Source of the DNA: Engelhardtia mirabilis
GTDB taxonomy: Bacteria; Planctomycetota; UBA1135; GCA-002686595
Length of the DNA: 64,000 nucleotides
NCBI GenBank assembly: GCA_007751255.1
Contig: CP036296.1
Coordinates: 6,820,001-6,884,000, forward strand
Direction of reading: 5' to 3'
Shown here: positions 33,838 through 45,592 of the stretch, piece by piece
Numbering within the stretch: the stretch's first letter is position 1
How the letters are laid out: every line of letters starts with the position of its first letter
Position numbers and translations under genes: made by a program
The notes under the pieces: generated by a model
What the model was told of the DNA's origin: nothing
Seen by the model: only the letters and a program-made list of their open reading frames with translations
The model's database searches: none

Positions 33838-34458
33838 ATGAACCGCCGATCTCAGATCCTGCTCGCCGCCGGCATCGCAGCGGCCCTCCTGCGCCCCGCG
33901 CCGACGGTCCTGGCGCCCGCGAATTTCGGCGTCGGCCTGCGGGAAGCTCAGGTGGACCAGGAGAACCCGCCCGAGGATCCCCCCGGGCTGCTCGGCGTTC
34001 GCGCGCGGCTGCGCCGCAAGCTGACCGAGGGTCTGCCGGGCAACTGGCAACTGACCCGTTTCGACCACGTGGTCAACGACCTCTCGAACGCCCCGGTCTA
34101 CGGCTACATGACGATCGAGAAGGTGGGCTACCTGACGCTGATCGTCCACGCGCGCGAGCCCGAGCCGAACCTCTTCGACGGGGGCCTGCGGGTGCAGGCC
34201 GGCGTGCACCACTGGCGCCTGACCGACGACGGCGTGCTGCAGACCTCGTCGATCCTGGCCCACAGCAACTTCTCCTCCCAGCTCGAGCTCGAGGCGGTCT
34301 ACACCCCGCGCGAGTACGCGGTGTCGCTCGAGGGCGACATCCTGATCCTGCGCCGTCCGGACGGGTCGGAGCTCACGTTCGAGCGCTTGCAGGCCGCCGT
34401 GTTCCCGGAGGAGGCCGCGCGCCGAATCGATCAGATCCGCGAGTTCCGCGACGGTTGA
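33838..34458 (+). CDS. Secreted protein of unknown function
   Basis: The 206-residue product has a leader (MNRRSQILLAAGIAAALLRP) that may be cleaved or act as an anchor. The rest has a lipocalin-like alternation of strands (VYGYMTIEKVGYLTLIVHA, then VSLEGDILILRRPDGSELTF), which hints at a small beta-barrel, but no family is recognised. The ATG at 33838 has CCGGAG upstream. It is divergent from dsbD and convergent with murJ, which begins its stop eight bases away. Confidence 0.7.
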   Translation: MNRRSQILLAAGIAAALLRPAPTVLAPANFGVGLREAQVDQENPPEDPPGLLGVRARLRRKLTEGLPGNWQLTRFDHVVNDLSNAPVYGYMTIEKVGYLTLIVHAREPEPNLFDGGLRVQAGVHHWRLTDDGVLQTSSILAHSNFSSQLELEAVYTPREYAVSLEGDILILRRPDGSELTFERLQAAVFPEEAARRIDQIREFRDG

Positions 34459-34465
34459 GGGGTCC

Positions 34466-36127
34466 TCAGCGGCGCGAGTGGAGGCGGCTCGCGATGAGGC
34501 CCCACTCGGGCAGGGCCAGGGCGCGCGCGGCGGCGGCGAAGACCAGGGCGCCGGCGGCCACGCCCAGGCCGAGGCGCAGCCAGGTCAAGGGGCCGCCGCC
34601 GTCGTTCAGGGGCGCAGTCGCGAGCGCCGCGGCCCAGGCGGCGGAGCCGGACAAGGCCGCTGCGAGCGTGATTCGCACCAGGCGTCGGGTCAGTCCGGCC
34701 TGGGCCGCCGGCAGACCCAGGCCGCGTGTCAGGCCGGGCTGAAGCGCCAAGAGGTTGCCCCAAGCCGTGATCGCCGTGGCCAAGGCCAAGCCGTCCACGT
34801 CCATCCCGGCAAAGCGCAGGAAGACGAAGTTCAGCACCGTGTTCGCGACCAGCGCTGCGATCGAGATGCGAACCGGCGTCCGCAGGTCGCCGCGGGCGTA
34901 GTAGACGCGGCTGGTCAGGCCGACCGCACCGGCGGCGGGCAGGGCCGCCGCCAGGTAGGCCAAGGCGTGGGCCACGCGGGCGGCGCCGTTCGCATCGAAT
35001 TGGCCGTGCTCGAACAGGGCCGAGCTGATCGGAAGGGCCAGGGCCGCCAGGCCGGCGGCGGCGGGCAGGGCCAGGAAGGCCACCGCGAGTTGGGTGCGGT
35101 CGTGCAGGGAGCGCAGCTCGCCCAGGCGGTTCAGGTGACCGAGCGCCTTGAGCGAGGGGAAGACCGACGACGTGGCCGCGATGGCGATCAGGGCCAGGGG
35201 GAACTGCTGCACCCGGTTGGCCAGGTAGTGGGCGGTCGGTCCGCCGTCGGCCGCGATCAGGGCCTCGGCCATCAGGCCGTCGATCATCACGTTGATCTGG
35301 TAGGCGGCGGCGCCGAGGGCGAAGGGCGCGCTGGCCGAAAGGACGGCGATCCCGGCGCGGGCTGCGGCGACCGGCGGGCGCTCGCCGGGGAGGCTGCCGA
35401 CCAGGCCCATGCGGCGCAGGGCCGGGAGCTGGATCGCGAGCTGGGCCAGGCCCGACAGGACGACTCCGCCGGCGAGCAGTCGCGCCTGGGTCAGGTGGTC
35501 GTCGCCGGCGTGCTGCCAGTCGATCCAGGCCAGGGTCGCGATCCAGACCACGTTCATGGCCACGGGAGCGAGGGCCGGACCGAGGAACTCGCCGCGCACC
35601 TGCAGGGCTCCGGCGCACAGGGCCGCGACGCAGACCAGCACCAGGAAGGGCAGCACGCGCACGGTCAGCTCGATCACGGCCTCGGAGCCCGGCGGCGGTC
35701 CGAAGAGGCCGGACTCAGCGAGCCCCGGCGCGAACAGGCCGATGGCCATTCCGACGGCGCACAGGCCCACCAGGATCAAGGTCGTGACCCGCAGGGTCGC
35801 GCGGAACAGGGCCCGTCCGGCCAGGTCGCCGTGCTCGGCGTCCGCCTCGGTCATCGCCGCCTGGAGCGAGGTCGACAGGGCGCCCTCGCCGAAGAAGCGG
35901 CGGAACAGGTTGGGGACCCGCCAGGCGGTCAGGAAGGCGTCGTAGATGGGCGAGGTGGCCCCGAACAGGATCGCGGACTGGACCTCGCGCACGAAGCCCA
36001 GGAGGCGACTTGCCAGGGTCAGACCGGACACCAGGAAGGTCCGACGCACGAGCCCCTTGTGGCGATCGACGACGTGGGCTGAGCCCTCCACGGGGGCGTC
36101 GTCTCGAGGGGTCTGGTTGGTGCTCAC
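34466..36127 (-). CDS. murJ: Lipid II flippase MurJ (MviN)
   Basis: MurJ flips the peptidoglycan precursor lipid II across the inner membrane. The 553-residue product has about 14 membrane segments and the family start SGLTLASRLLGFVREVQSAILFG, then FLTAWRVPNLFRRFFGEGALS, with the conserved Arg residues in these early segments. GTG at 36127 is preferred to ATG at 36163, because the latter lies inside a long hairpin. It has the usual length and lies downstream of gyrA and the YqeY-like gene. Confidence 0.93.
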   Translation of the reverse strand: MSTNQTPRDDAPVEGSAHVVDRHKGLVRRTFLVSGLTLASRLLGFVREVQSAILFGATSPIYDAFLTAWRVPNLFRRFFGEGALSTSLQAAMTEADAEHGDLAGRALFRATLRVTTLILVGLCAVGMAIGLFAPGLAESGLFGPPPGSEAVIELTVRVLPFLVLVCVAALCAGALQVRGEFLGPALAPVAMNVVWIATLAWIDWQHAGDDHLTQARLLAGGVVLSGLAQLAIQLPALRRMGLVGSLPGERPPVAAARAGIAVLSASAPFALGAAAYQINVMIDGLMAEALIAADGGPTAHYLANRVQQFPLALIAIAATSSVFPSLKALGHLNRLGELRSLHDRTQLAVAFLALPAAAGLAALALPISSALFEHGQFDANGAARVAHALAYLAAALPAAGAVGLTSRVYYARGDLRTPVRISIAALVANTVLNFVFLRFAGMDVDGLALATAITAWGNLLALQPGLTRGLGLPAAQAGLTRRLVRITLAAALSGSAAWAAALATAPLNDGGGPLTWLRLGLGVAAGALVFAAAARALALPEWGLIASRLHSRR

Positions 36128-36156
36128 GGGTTCCGAGCGATGCGGCTCGATGCGGA

Positions 36157-36235
36157 GTCGCACGCTTGGTTGTCGTTCATCAACCCGCAGGAGTGCGGCA
36201 CCTCCTGGTTGATGAACAACAACGAATTGTGCGAC
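36157..36235. repeat. Imperfect inverted repeat upstream of murJ
   Basis: Two 29-base arms (36157-36185 and 36207-36235) are complementary with six mismatches; the ends GTCGCAC/GTGCGAC and inner GTTCATCAACC/GGTTGATGAAC match perfectly, and AGGAG/CTCCT continue the stem inside the loop. It is lower in GC than its surroundings and fills the gap between the YqeY-like stop and murJ. Confidence 0.7.
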
Positions 36236-36244
36236 CCCGTATCG

Positions 36245-36684
36245 CTAGCCGATCAGTTCACTCGCAAAGCGGTTGACGAGCTTGCCGTCGACCTTGCCCT
36301 TGTGGGCGGCCATGACGGCCTTCATCAGCTTGCCGATGTCCTTCTTGTCGGCGATGCCGAGCTCGGCGATCAGGGTCCGCACGACCTCGCGGGTCTCGTC
36401 CTCGGTGAGCTGCTGGGGTAGGTAACCGGCGAGGACCTGGGCCTCGGCGCGCTCCTTCTGGGCCAGCTCCGGGCGGCCGCCCTTGTCGTACTCGAGGGCA
36501 CTGTCCTCGCGCGACTTGACCGACTTGGCCAGGACCGCCACGACCTCGTCGTCGCCGAGGTCCTGGCCGAGCTCGATGCGTCGGTTCTTGAGGGCGGCGA
36601 TCACCATGCGGAGGGTGTCCCGGGTCAGGACGTCCTTGGCCCGCATGGCGGTCTTCAGGTCCGCGTCGATCCGCTCCTGGAGCG

Positions 36685-36688
<4 letters not shown>
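36245..36688 (-). CDS. yqeY: YqeY-like (GatB/Yqey domain) protein
   Basis: This 147-residue protein matches the free-standing YqeY domain related to the tail of GatB, a tRNA-binding helical fold. It shows MTLQERIDADLKTAMRAKD, then LRMVIAALKNRRIELG and a C-terminal MKAVMAAHKGKVDGKLVNRF, all typical. Its exact role is not established; a link with tRNA amidation or aminoacyl-tRNA metabolism is presumed. The start overlaps the gyrA stop (ATGA), so it is translated together with gyrA. Confidence 0.93.
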
Positions 36689-39327
<2,639 letters not shown>

Positions 39328-39582
39328 CGGAGGGCGTTCGTGGGGGCGGGACGAGCCGCGTATCCTCGCCTATCGGGACTCCCAAGGCCAACACTCAGCG
39401 GGGCCGCAAATCGCTTCGGGAAAAGGAGTTGGGGCCTCGGCAAGGGTCGTGTGGGCGGCATCCCGCGAGATGCCTGAAACCACCGCGGTGGGGCGGACGC
39501 TCACGGGTCGCATAGCCCCTTCACCGGTCGCCGATCCGAAATCCGGATCGGGGCCGCGAGGGCCCCCATTGAGACCTTCGCC

Positions 39583-41070
39583 ATGCCTCAAATCCGTCCC
39601 CGAGTTGCCTCCGTGGTGGTCGGGAGCTCCCTGCTCCTCGGACCCGCATTCCTCGGCTTCCTGGCCCTCGGCCCGGGAACTTCCGCCACGGCTGCCGGAC
39701 CGCCGACGACGATTGTCGACGCCAGCCGCGAGCTGTTCATCACCGATGTACGAGTGGTCGATGCCCCCGGCCATACCGACGCCGGAGGCGACTGGCACTT
39801 CGGGACGATGATGGAGCGCCTGGCTGGAAGCGTTCCGGTCGACGAGTTCGTCACCGATTGGGTGCAGACTTGGTTCTCGCCGCAGATGGTGAACGGCTTC
39901 CCGGTCTTCACCTCGCAACACAGAGCTTCGCTGCTGACCTTCGCGTCGGCCTGGGCCGGTCTCGGACTCACACCGACGGGTCACTTGGACCCGGACGTGG
40001 CGCCCTTCCGATTGCTCGCCATCGTCAATCGGCCGGACCTCTTGAAGGTCGATGGCGGACAGGTTGAATCCGCGGGCGAGATGCGCTTCGTGTTCGGGGC
40101 CTACAATCCCGAGAACTCGGAGCAGATCCGCAACTTGACCGTGATCTTCGAGTTCAAGGTTCCGGCCGAGAGCTGCGCGGACGTGACCGCTTGGCATCAG
40201 CGCTGGCACGACCTCGCCGACCACCAGATCGGAACCGTCGACTACCTGACGGAACTGTCCCAGATGACCCGGGATGTCGTCCTGCCCGATCCGACCTCGG
40301 GCTTGCCCAATGAGAGCCACATCGGCCAGGTGCGGACGAACAACTTCATGAGCGTGACCTTCTGGGAGCTACGCGAGTTCAACATCGATCCCGTCGCGGG
40401 CTCGTCGAACCTCGGTCGCCTGATCAACGTCACGACCAAGCAGACGCCCCATTTCGAGTACTTGGACGACCCGGACCCGAGCAACCCTGCGGCGCCGTCG
40501 CGCGACGTCTTGCGCGAGTTTCTGGATACGAACGCGTCTCAGATCGACAACGGGATCCACGTCGTGCCCGACTCGTTTGCGTCGACGGTTGCGGGTCAAA
40601 CCGTGAGCTTCCAGACCGGTCGCGCCGAGAATTCGGAGTTCCACCCCCTTCCGCCCGGCCTTCCGTTCTCCACGGCGCCTGGAACCAGATGGTGGACAGA
40701 GACCTACGGTGACTCCGGGACGACCGCCTCGAACTTGCAGAGACGCCACATGTTCGCCCTTCAGACCTGCGCGGGGTGCCACCGAGAGGAAACCAAGACC
40801 GGGTTTCAAATGGTCGCGCCGAGGAAGCATGGCGTGGAGTCCGTGGTGTCGACGTTCATCACCGGCGGGGGAGCCGCCTTCCCAGATGTCTTCGACCCAA
40901 ACCCTTCCAATCCCACGGTCGTGCACGGTCCCTTCAACGATCTCGCGAACCGAGAGCTGCAGTTCATCCGCATCCTCGAGCTCGACTGCTCCAGCCCCGC
41001 CGAAGGCGGCCTGACGCCCGTCGGGGTGCTCGAGGACGTCGCGGCTTCGATCGGGACGCGGGTGCACTGA
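39583..41070 (+). CDS. Secreted protein with one c-type heme site
   Basis: The 495-residue product starts with a signal peptide (hydrophobic to about residue 30, SATAAG near the cleavage point). Most of it is one large domain without recognised motifs, including VAPFRLLAIVNRPDLLK and GEMRFVFGAYNP. A single heme motif CAGCH (Cys396) lies near the C-terminus in LQTCAGCHREETKTGFQMVA. Similar secreted proteins occur in Myxococcota and Planctomycetota but have no assigned role. Codon use is somewhat less GC-rich than its neighbours. A strong terminator follows at 41155-41182. Confidence 0.75.
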   Translation: MPQIRPRVASVVVGSSLLLGPAFLGFLALGPGTSATAAGPPTTIVDASRELFITDVRVVDAPGHTDAGGDWHFGTMMERLAGSVPVDEFVTDWVQTWFSPQMVNGFPVFTSQHRASLLTFASAWAGLGLTPTGHLDPDVAPFRLLAIVNRPDLLKVDGGQVESAGEMRFVFGAYNPENSEQIRNLTVIFEFKVPAESCADVTAWHQRWHDLADHQIGTVDYLTELSQMTRDVVLPDPTSGLPNESHIGQVRTNNFMSVTFWELREFNIDPVAGSSNLGRLINVTTKQTPHFEYLDDPDPSNPAAPSRDVLREFLDTNASQIDNGIHVVPDSFASTVAGQTVSFQTGRAENSEFHPLPPGLPFSTAPGTRWWTETYGDSGTTASNLQRRHMFALQTCAGCHREETKTGFQMVAPRKHGVESVVSTFITGGGAAFPDVFDPNPSNPTVVHGPFNDLANRELQFIRILELDCSSPAEGGLTPVGVLEDVAASIGTRVH

Positions 41071-41154
41071 GCCGATCGAGGCCGCCGCTTGCGCGCAAAT
41101 GCGAACAAGTGGCATCGAATCCGGCTCCGCGGGAGACCACTCGGGAGCTAGCTT

Positions 41155-41182
41155 GGGGGAGCGGCGCGCGCGCCGCTCCCCC
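41155..41182 (+). terminator. Rho-independent terminator after the cytochrome-domain gene
   Basis: A perfect 28-base palindrome (two 14-base arms around GCGCGC) is followed by GCTTCGTTTCG. It would give a 12-pair stem with a four-base loop and a weak T-tract. Confidence 0.75.
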
Positions 41183-41238
41183 GCTTCGTTTCGTCGATCC
41201 GACGTCGGGGCCGGTGCCGCGGCGGCCCGGCGCCGGCG

Positions 41239-42291
41239 GTGGATGCCCCCAGAGCCCCCGTGCCGAACCTGATCCGCCAGTTCCTGTCCTTCCTGCTCTA
41301 CCCCATCGGCATGGCCGCCGTCGGCTTCGCGGTGGGTTGGACGGTGGGCCTCTCGAACACCCCCGTGGTGGCGGCGATGTTGCCGGTGGCCCTCGGGCTC
41401 GCGGCTGCCGGGGGTGGGCTGTGGATCGGTCGCGTGGACCTGTCGGAGCCGGTCGACCGAGGCCGATTCGCGGTGTTGGGCGCGAGCCTGCTGCTGTTCG
41501 CGGCCGCGGCCGTCCAGGGCACGCGCTCGGGAATGGCAGAACGGGCGGAGCGGGACGCACGGGTCGAGGTCGCCGTCGCGGAGCCGGCATCTACGGAACC
41601 CACGGCTTTGGCCGAGCCCGCGGTGAGCGGTCCGACCCTGGTCGAGTTCCCCCTGTCGGATGACCCCGCCCGGGCCATCGACGCCCTGGTTCTGCGGCGC
41701 CAGTTGGCTTCTATCGGCGCATCGGTCGATGAGCAGCGCCACGTGCTGATGGCCTTGGCCCTGGAGCAGCTCGAGGCCCCCACCGCGGCGCGGGCCCTCG
41801 TCGACCTGCGGGCTGAGCTCGCCATCGACCGGGCCATCGTGCGGGCGGGCTTGGACGCCTCGTCGCGTGAAGGGCCCTTGGCCGACGGGGCCGCCTGGGA
41901 GCGAGCCTCGGCGCGCCTCGAGGGGCTGACGGGAGTGGATATCGACCCCGCCCAGCTCGCGGACGAGCGGCTGGCTGTGCTGCAGGAGCTGGAGGGCAAC
42001 CTCGAGGGCGACCCCATGGACGGCGGCCCGGCCCTGCGCGCGGCGCGCGGTGCCCTGGCGACCCGCTCGACCCTGGCTCGGGCCGACGCCTTGAGCCTCG
42101 GCGGCACCCCCGCGCTGGAACTGGCGAACCGTCGCGCCCGCGCGGACTTGGCCGAGCTGGTCGGCGCCCTGGCGGTCGAGGCGGAACGGGCTCCGGCGCC
42201 GGTGACGATCATCGAGCGCACGGTCCCGGCTCCCGCGGCACCAGCCGCCGAGGCCCCGACGGCCTTCGGGCGCTACCCGGCCGGCGGCTGA
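41239..42291 (+). CDS. Membrane protein of unknown function
   Basis: The 350-residue product has three probable membrane segments near the N-terminus (about 12-32, 43-62 and 78-95), then an Ala/Glu-rich helical domain that is probably periplasmic or cytoplasmic, with a Pro/Ala-rich tail. No family is recognised. GTG at 41239 and GTG at 41260 (VPNLIRQFL) are both possible starts. The flavin reductase gene begins about 40 bases downstream, so the two may be co-transcribed. Confidence 0.65.
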   Translation: MDAPRAPVPNLIRQFLSFLLYPIGMAAVGFAVGWTVGLSNTPVVAAMLPVALGLAAAGGGLWIGRVDLSEPVDRGRFAVLGASLLLFAAAAVQGTRSGMAERAERDARVEVAVAEPASTEPTALAEPAVSGPTLVEFPLSDDPARAIDALVLRRQLASIGASVDEQRHVLMALALEQLEAPTAARALVDLRAELAIDRAIVRAGLDASSREGPLADGAAWERASARLEGLTGVDIDPAQLADERLAVLQELEGNLEGDPMDGGPALRAARGALATRSTLARADALSLGGTPALELANRRARADLAELVGALAVEAERAPAPVTIIERTVPAPAAPAAEAPTAFGRYPAGG

Positions 42292-42329
42292 GCGGTTGAC
42301 CCGGCGCGTCCAGGCGCGAGACTCGGCCC

Positions 42330-42815
42330 ATGGCCAGCGCCGACATCTCGCCCCTCGCACGCGCCCTCGGAAGGATTCCGTCGGGGCTCTTCATCGTCTC
42401 GACCCTCGATGCCGACGGCCTACCGCTCGGGTTCCTGGGTTCCTTCGTTCAGCAGGTCGGCTTCGACCCGCCGACGGTGGCCGTGGCCGTGGGGGTCGAT
42501 CGCGATCACCTGCAGGCCATGCGCGACTGCGGGCGCTTCGCCGTGTCGATCCTCGACCAGGACAGCAAGGGCGCCATGAAGCCCTTCTTCGGCAAGCTCG
42601 TGGAGGGCGCTACGCCGTTCGACGATCTGGCGACGTCGACCCCCGCGGGCGGTCCTCCGGTGCTCGGCGAGGCCCTCGCCTGGGTTACCTGCGAAGTGAC
42701 GGGCGAGCAATTGGCGGGGGACCACGTGTTGGTCCTCGGGCGCGTGCTGGAGGGCATCCAGGTACGCGAGGGGGATCCGCTGGTGCACCTGCGGAAGAAC
42801 GGCCTGTCCTACTGA
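42330..42815 (+). CDS. Flavin reductase domain protein
   Basis: The 161-residue product has the FMN-binding split-barrel start (IPSGLFIVSTLDADGLPLGF LGSF region), VAVGVDRDHLQAMRDCGRFA and AVSILDQDSKG, as in flavin reductase-like proteins that supply reduced flavin or act as small oxidoreductases. The final GDPLVHLRKNGLSY is typical of the family. The partner enzyme is unknown. A 30-pair hairpin follows the stop. Confidence 0.87.
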   Translation: MASADISPLARALGRIPSGLFIVSTLDADGLPLGFLGSFVQQVGFDPPTVAVAVGVDRDHLQAMRDCGRFAVSILDQDSKGAMKPFFGKLVEGATPFDDLATSTPAGGPPVLGEALAWVTCEVTGEQLAGDHVLVLGRVLEGIQVREGDPLVHLRKNGLSY

Positions 42816-42821
42816 CGTCGT

Positions 42822-42882
42822 CTCGGCGCCGGTAGTCGTTCGTACGGTGCCAGGCACCGTACGAACGACTACCGGCGCCGAG
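42822..42882. repeat. Perfect 30-base-pair hairpin
   Basis: Arms 42822-42851 and 42853-42882 are perfectly complementary around a single central base. They contain GGCACCGTACGA, the core of the long hairpin at 20263-20437. The element fills the gap between two convergent genes, so it may terminate both, but the arms are much longer than needed and there is no T-run. Confidence 0.92.
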
Positions 42883-42910
42883 TTGGTGCGCCAACGAAAA
42901 GCACCGGGGA

Positions 42911-45475
42911 TCAGTACAGGATCCGCATCCCTGAGAACTTGGCCTTGGCGCCCTGCAGCACCAAGCCCACCTGGCCCTTCACGTCCTTGGCGTCCACGTC
43001 GAGCTTCTCGAGTTCCTTGCCGTCGAAGTAAGCCTTGGCGCCGTTCTCGTCGACTTCGATCACGAGCTCGAATTGCTCGCCGTCCTTCATCTTCACCGTC
43101 TCGAGCGGGCCGACCCGCTTGGGACCCGTCATCGAGCCCTTGAGCTGGACCAGGCCGCCGTCGGTGACGGAGTAGGCGATCATCTGCCGCGCGCCGAGGC
43201 CCGAGCCGAAGTAGATGCCGATCACAGGCACGGCGTCGGGGTCCATCTCGACGATGTCGATCGTCACCTCGAGGCGGTACTCGTCCGGAGGCATCTCGGC
43301 GTAGGTCAGGTAGGTGACCCCTTCTCCGCGGTCGCCGACGATGTCGTCGCCGTCGGCCTTCCAGACCTTCTCGTCGCTCGTGTACCAGTAGTCGAGGTCG
43401 CTGTCGACGCGCAGACGCCGCTTCTGGCGCATGTCGATCTGAGCCTCGGTCTTGATCGCGTCGTGCAGCGCCAGGAGCTCCGCACGGGGCCCGACCAAGT
43501 CGGTGGTGCGCTCGAGCAGGGACATGCCGCGGCGCGGGAAGTCCTTCGCGTTGTAGTCCTTGGCCACGCCCAGCAGCGACTCCGCCAACACGTCATTGGC
43601 CGCGAGCATTCCATCGGCGACATCCTCATTGACTTCCTTGATGCCCTCCATGGCCTCGGCCGCGATCTCGGCCACAGTCTGCTGGAAGCCCTTGGGCTTG
43701 GCTTTGCGGTCGGTCTGTGACAGGGACCAGTCGAGCAGGCCGCGGTAGTAGTAGAGGGCGACGTCGTCGACATCCATCTGGCGGTTGGCCTCGGCCAGAC
43801 CGTAGAGGGCCCGCGGGTCGCCCGGGCGCTTGTCCAGTGCCCAGCGATAGGACTCCGCCGCGTTGGCCCAGAAGGAGCCAGCGAGTTGCCGGTCGCCGCG
43901 GGCGATCAGGCGGTCGGCGACCTCGGCACCACCGTGGTGCAACTCGTGGATGTCGCGGATCCAGGCTTCCCACTTGACCATGAAGTCGTCGAAGGACTTC
44001 ACGTCGGGCTGTGCGGGCCGCTCGACGAAGTACTCGACCCACCGCTCCATGACGTCGTGCTTGCCGCCGCCCTTGTAGGTGGCGACGTAGTCGTCGAAGT
44101 GGTCGCGGTAGACGCGAACGCCGTTCTCGTCCTCGTAGTTCCGCATGAAGTAGACCAAGCCCCAGCCCCAGGGGTAGTAGGTCCCGCTGTACGAACCGGG
44201 CTGGAAGTACGTGATCACGTCCTTCACGTCCACGTAGCCGGGCATGTCGAGCATCGTGACGAGGTTGTCGAGTCGACCTTCCGGGATCAGGTTGGCAACG
44301 ACCTTGCCGTTGGGCAGTAGCTCGGTGCCCTCGAAGTAGCAGGCCACGCCCTCACTGATCCATGCCGGCACCGTGTTCTTGGTCACGTCGCGCATGAACT
44401 GGTGCGACGCCTCGTGGAACAGGGTGTTCAGCGTGTCGGCCAGGGTGCCGCCACTGCCCTCGCTCGAGTAGGTCACGATCAGGTTGTCCCAGGGGGCGAA
44501 CCAACCCTGCACCCCGGGATCAGGGTTCTCGTGGGCCTGGAAGTCCTCGTAGCTCGAGTAGATCTGGATCTTCGCGCCACGCATGCGCTGGCCCTGGGCC
44601 TTGTGCTGGTACATGTCGCGCAGGAACAGGTTCACCTGGTCCATGGCTCGCGCGATCGTGTGGGTGAAGATGTAGCCCCCGTTCGACTCGATCGTGTAGC
44701 CGCCCTTGCTCTCGACCTCGAGGCGCTTCTCCCAGTGCTTGTTCTTCTCGTCGATCTTCGCGATTGCCTCGGCCGACTTCTTGATCGAGGCGTCCTCGAA
44801 GTCGATGTCCAGGCCCGACGCCACCAGGGCTTCGACGGCCGAGTCGTTCTTGTAGATCTTGGCCAGCTCCTTCTCGGCCTTCTCCTCGACCGCGGTGTCC
44901 TCGCAGCGCTGGAAGAAGTCGACGGCGTTGGCCCACAGCTTGCGGCGCGCGGCGGACTTGCCCAGCTCGAAGAGCGTCTCCCCGTAGGCGTCCAGCTTGG
45001 CCTGGATGTCGGCGTGGCCCGGGTCCAGCTCGACCAGGCGCGCGCGCAGGCCAGCGACGACGTCCCCGAGCCCCTCGTCGTCTTCGGCGGCCGGTTTACC
45101 GAGGGCGGTTTCGACGTAGTGCAGGGCCAAATCGCCCTGCCCCAGGGCAGCGGCGGCGCGCGAAGCCACATCCAGGAGCTGCACCGAGTCCGGCGTGTAC
45201 TCGAGGGCCAACTCGGCCGTCTCCAGGGCCTCGGTCGGGCGTGCTTCCTCGAGTGCCTTCTCGGCCTCCTGGAGCCGTCGACGGTCGTCGGCGGTCAGGT
45301 CCTCGGAGGTCGTCACTCCGGAAACCGGCGCAAAGCCGAGCACGGCCGCAGCGGACAGCTCGCTGGGGGTCTGGATTTCGGCCGGCGCAACCTGGGAAGC
45401 CCCGATGGCGAGGGGGGCGAGGAACAGGCCGGTGGGGATCAGGGAAAGGCGCAGGTTGGGGAAGGCAGCGAGCAT
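42911..45475 (-). CDS. Secreted peptidase MA-like metalloprotease with tetratricopeptide-like helices
   Basis: The 854-residue product has a signal peptide, then a helical region of tetratricopeptide type (about 65-230), then a gluzincin-like domain with HEASH (His354, Glu355, His358) in TLFHEASHQFMRDVTKNTVP and a downstream EGVACYFEG that supplies the third zinc-ligand Glu. A second helical region (about 520-620) has a TPR-like SYRWALDKRPGDPRALYGL. The last 170 residues (DLDYWYTSDEKVWKADGDDI onward) form a beta-sandwich of the DUF1080/LamG type. Such proteins are thought to act outside the cytoplasm; substrate unknown. Confidence 0.8.
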   Translation of the reverse strand: MLAAFPNLRLSLIPTGLFLAPLAIGASQVAPAEIQTPSELSAAAVLGFAPVSGVTTSEDLTADDRRRLQEAEKALEEARPTEALETAELALEYTPDSVQLLDVASRAAAALGQGDLALHYVETALGKPAAEDDEGLGDVVAGLRARLVELDPGHADIQAKLDAYGETLFELGKSAARRKLWANAVDFFQRCEDTAVEEKAEKELAKIYKNDSAVEALVASGLDIDFEDASIKKSAEAIAKIDEKNKHWEKRLEVESKGGYTIESNGGYIFTHTIARAMDQVNLFLRDMYQHKAQGQRMRGAKIQIYSSYEDFQAHENPDPGVQGWFAPWDNLIVTYSSEGSGGTLADTLNTLFHEASHQFMRDVTKNTVPAWISEGVACYFEGTELLPNGKVVANLIPEGRLDNLVTMLDMPGYVDVKDVITYFQPGSYSGTYYPWGWGLVYFMRNYEDENGVRVYRDHFDDYVATYKGGGKHDVMERWVEYFVERPAQPDVKSFDDFMVKWEAWIRDIHELHHGGAEVADRLIARGDRQLAGSFWANAAESYRWALDKRPGDPRALYGLAEANRQMDVDDVALYYYRGLLDWSLSQTDRKAKPKGFQQTVAEIAAEAMEGIKEVNEDVADGMLAANDVLAESLLGVAKDYNAKDFPRRGMSLLERTTDLVGPRAELLALHDAIKTEAQIDMRQKRRLRVDSDLDYWYTSDEKVWKADGDDIVGDRGEGVTYLTYAEMPPDEYRLEVTIDIVEMDPDAVPVIGIYFGSGLGARQMIAYSVTDGGLVQLKGSMTGPKRVGPLETVKMKDGEQFELVIEVDENGAKAYFDGKELEKLDVDAKDVKGQVGLVLQGAKAKFSGMRILY

Positions 45476-45592
45476 CGGGATCGAGGTGGGTCCGTGGGAC
45501 GAAACGAAGGCGCAGGGGTTCCTACGCAGAAAGGCAGCCGATCTCGCCCACCCTCCCGGCGAAAGTCCCCAGCGCCCGATCGAGCGCGGCGT

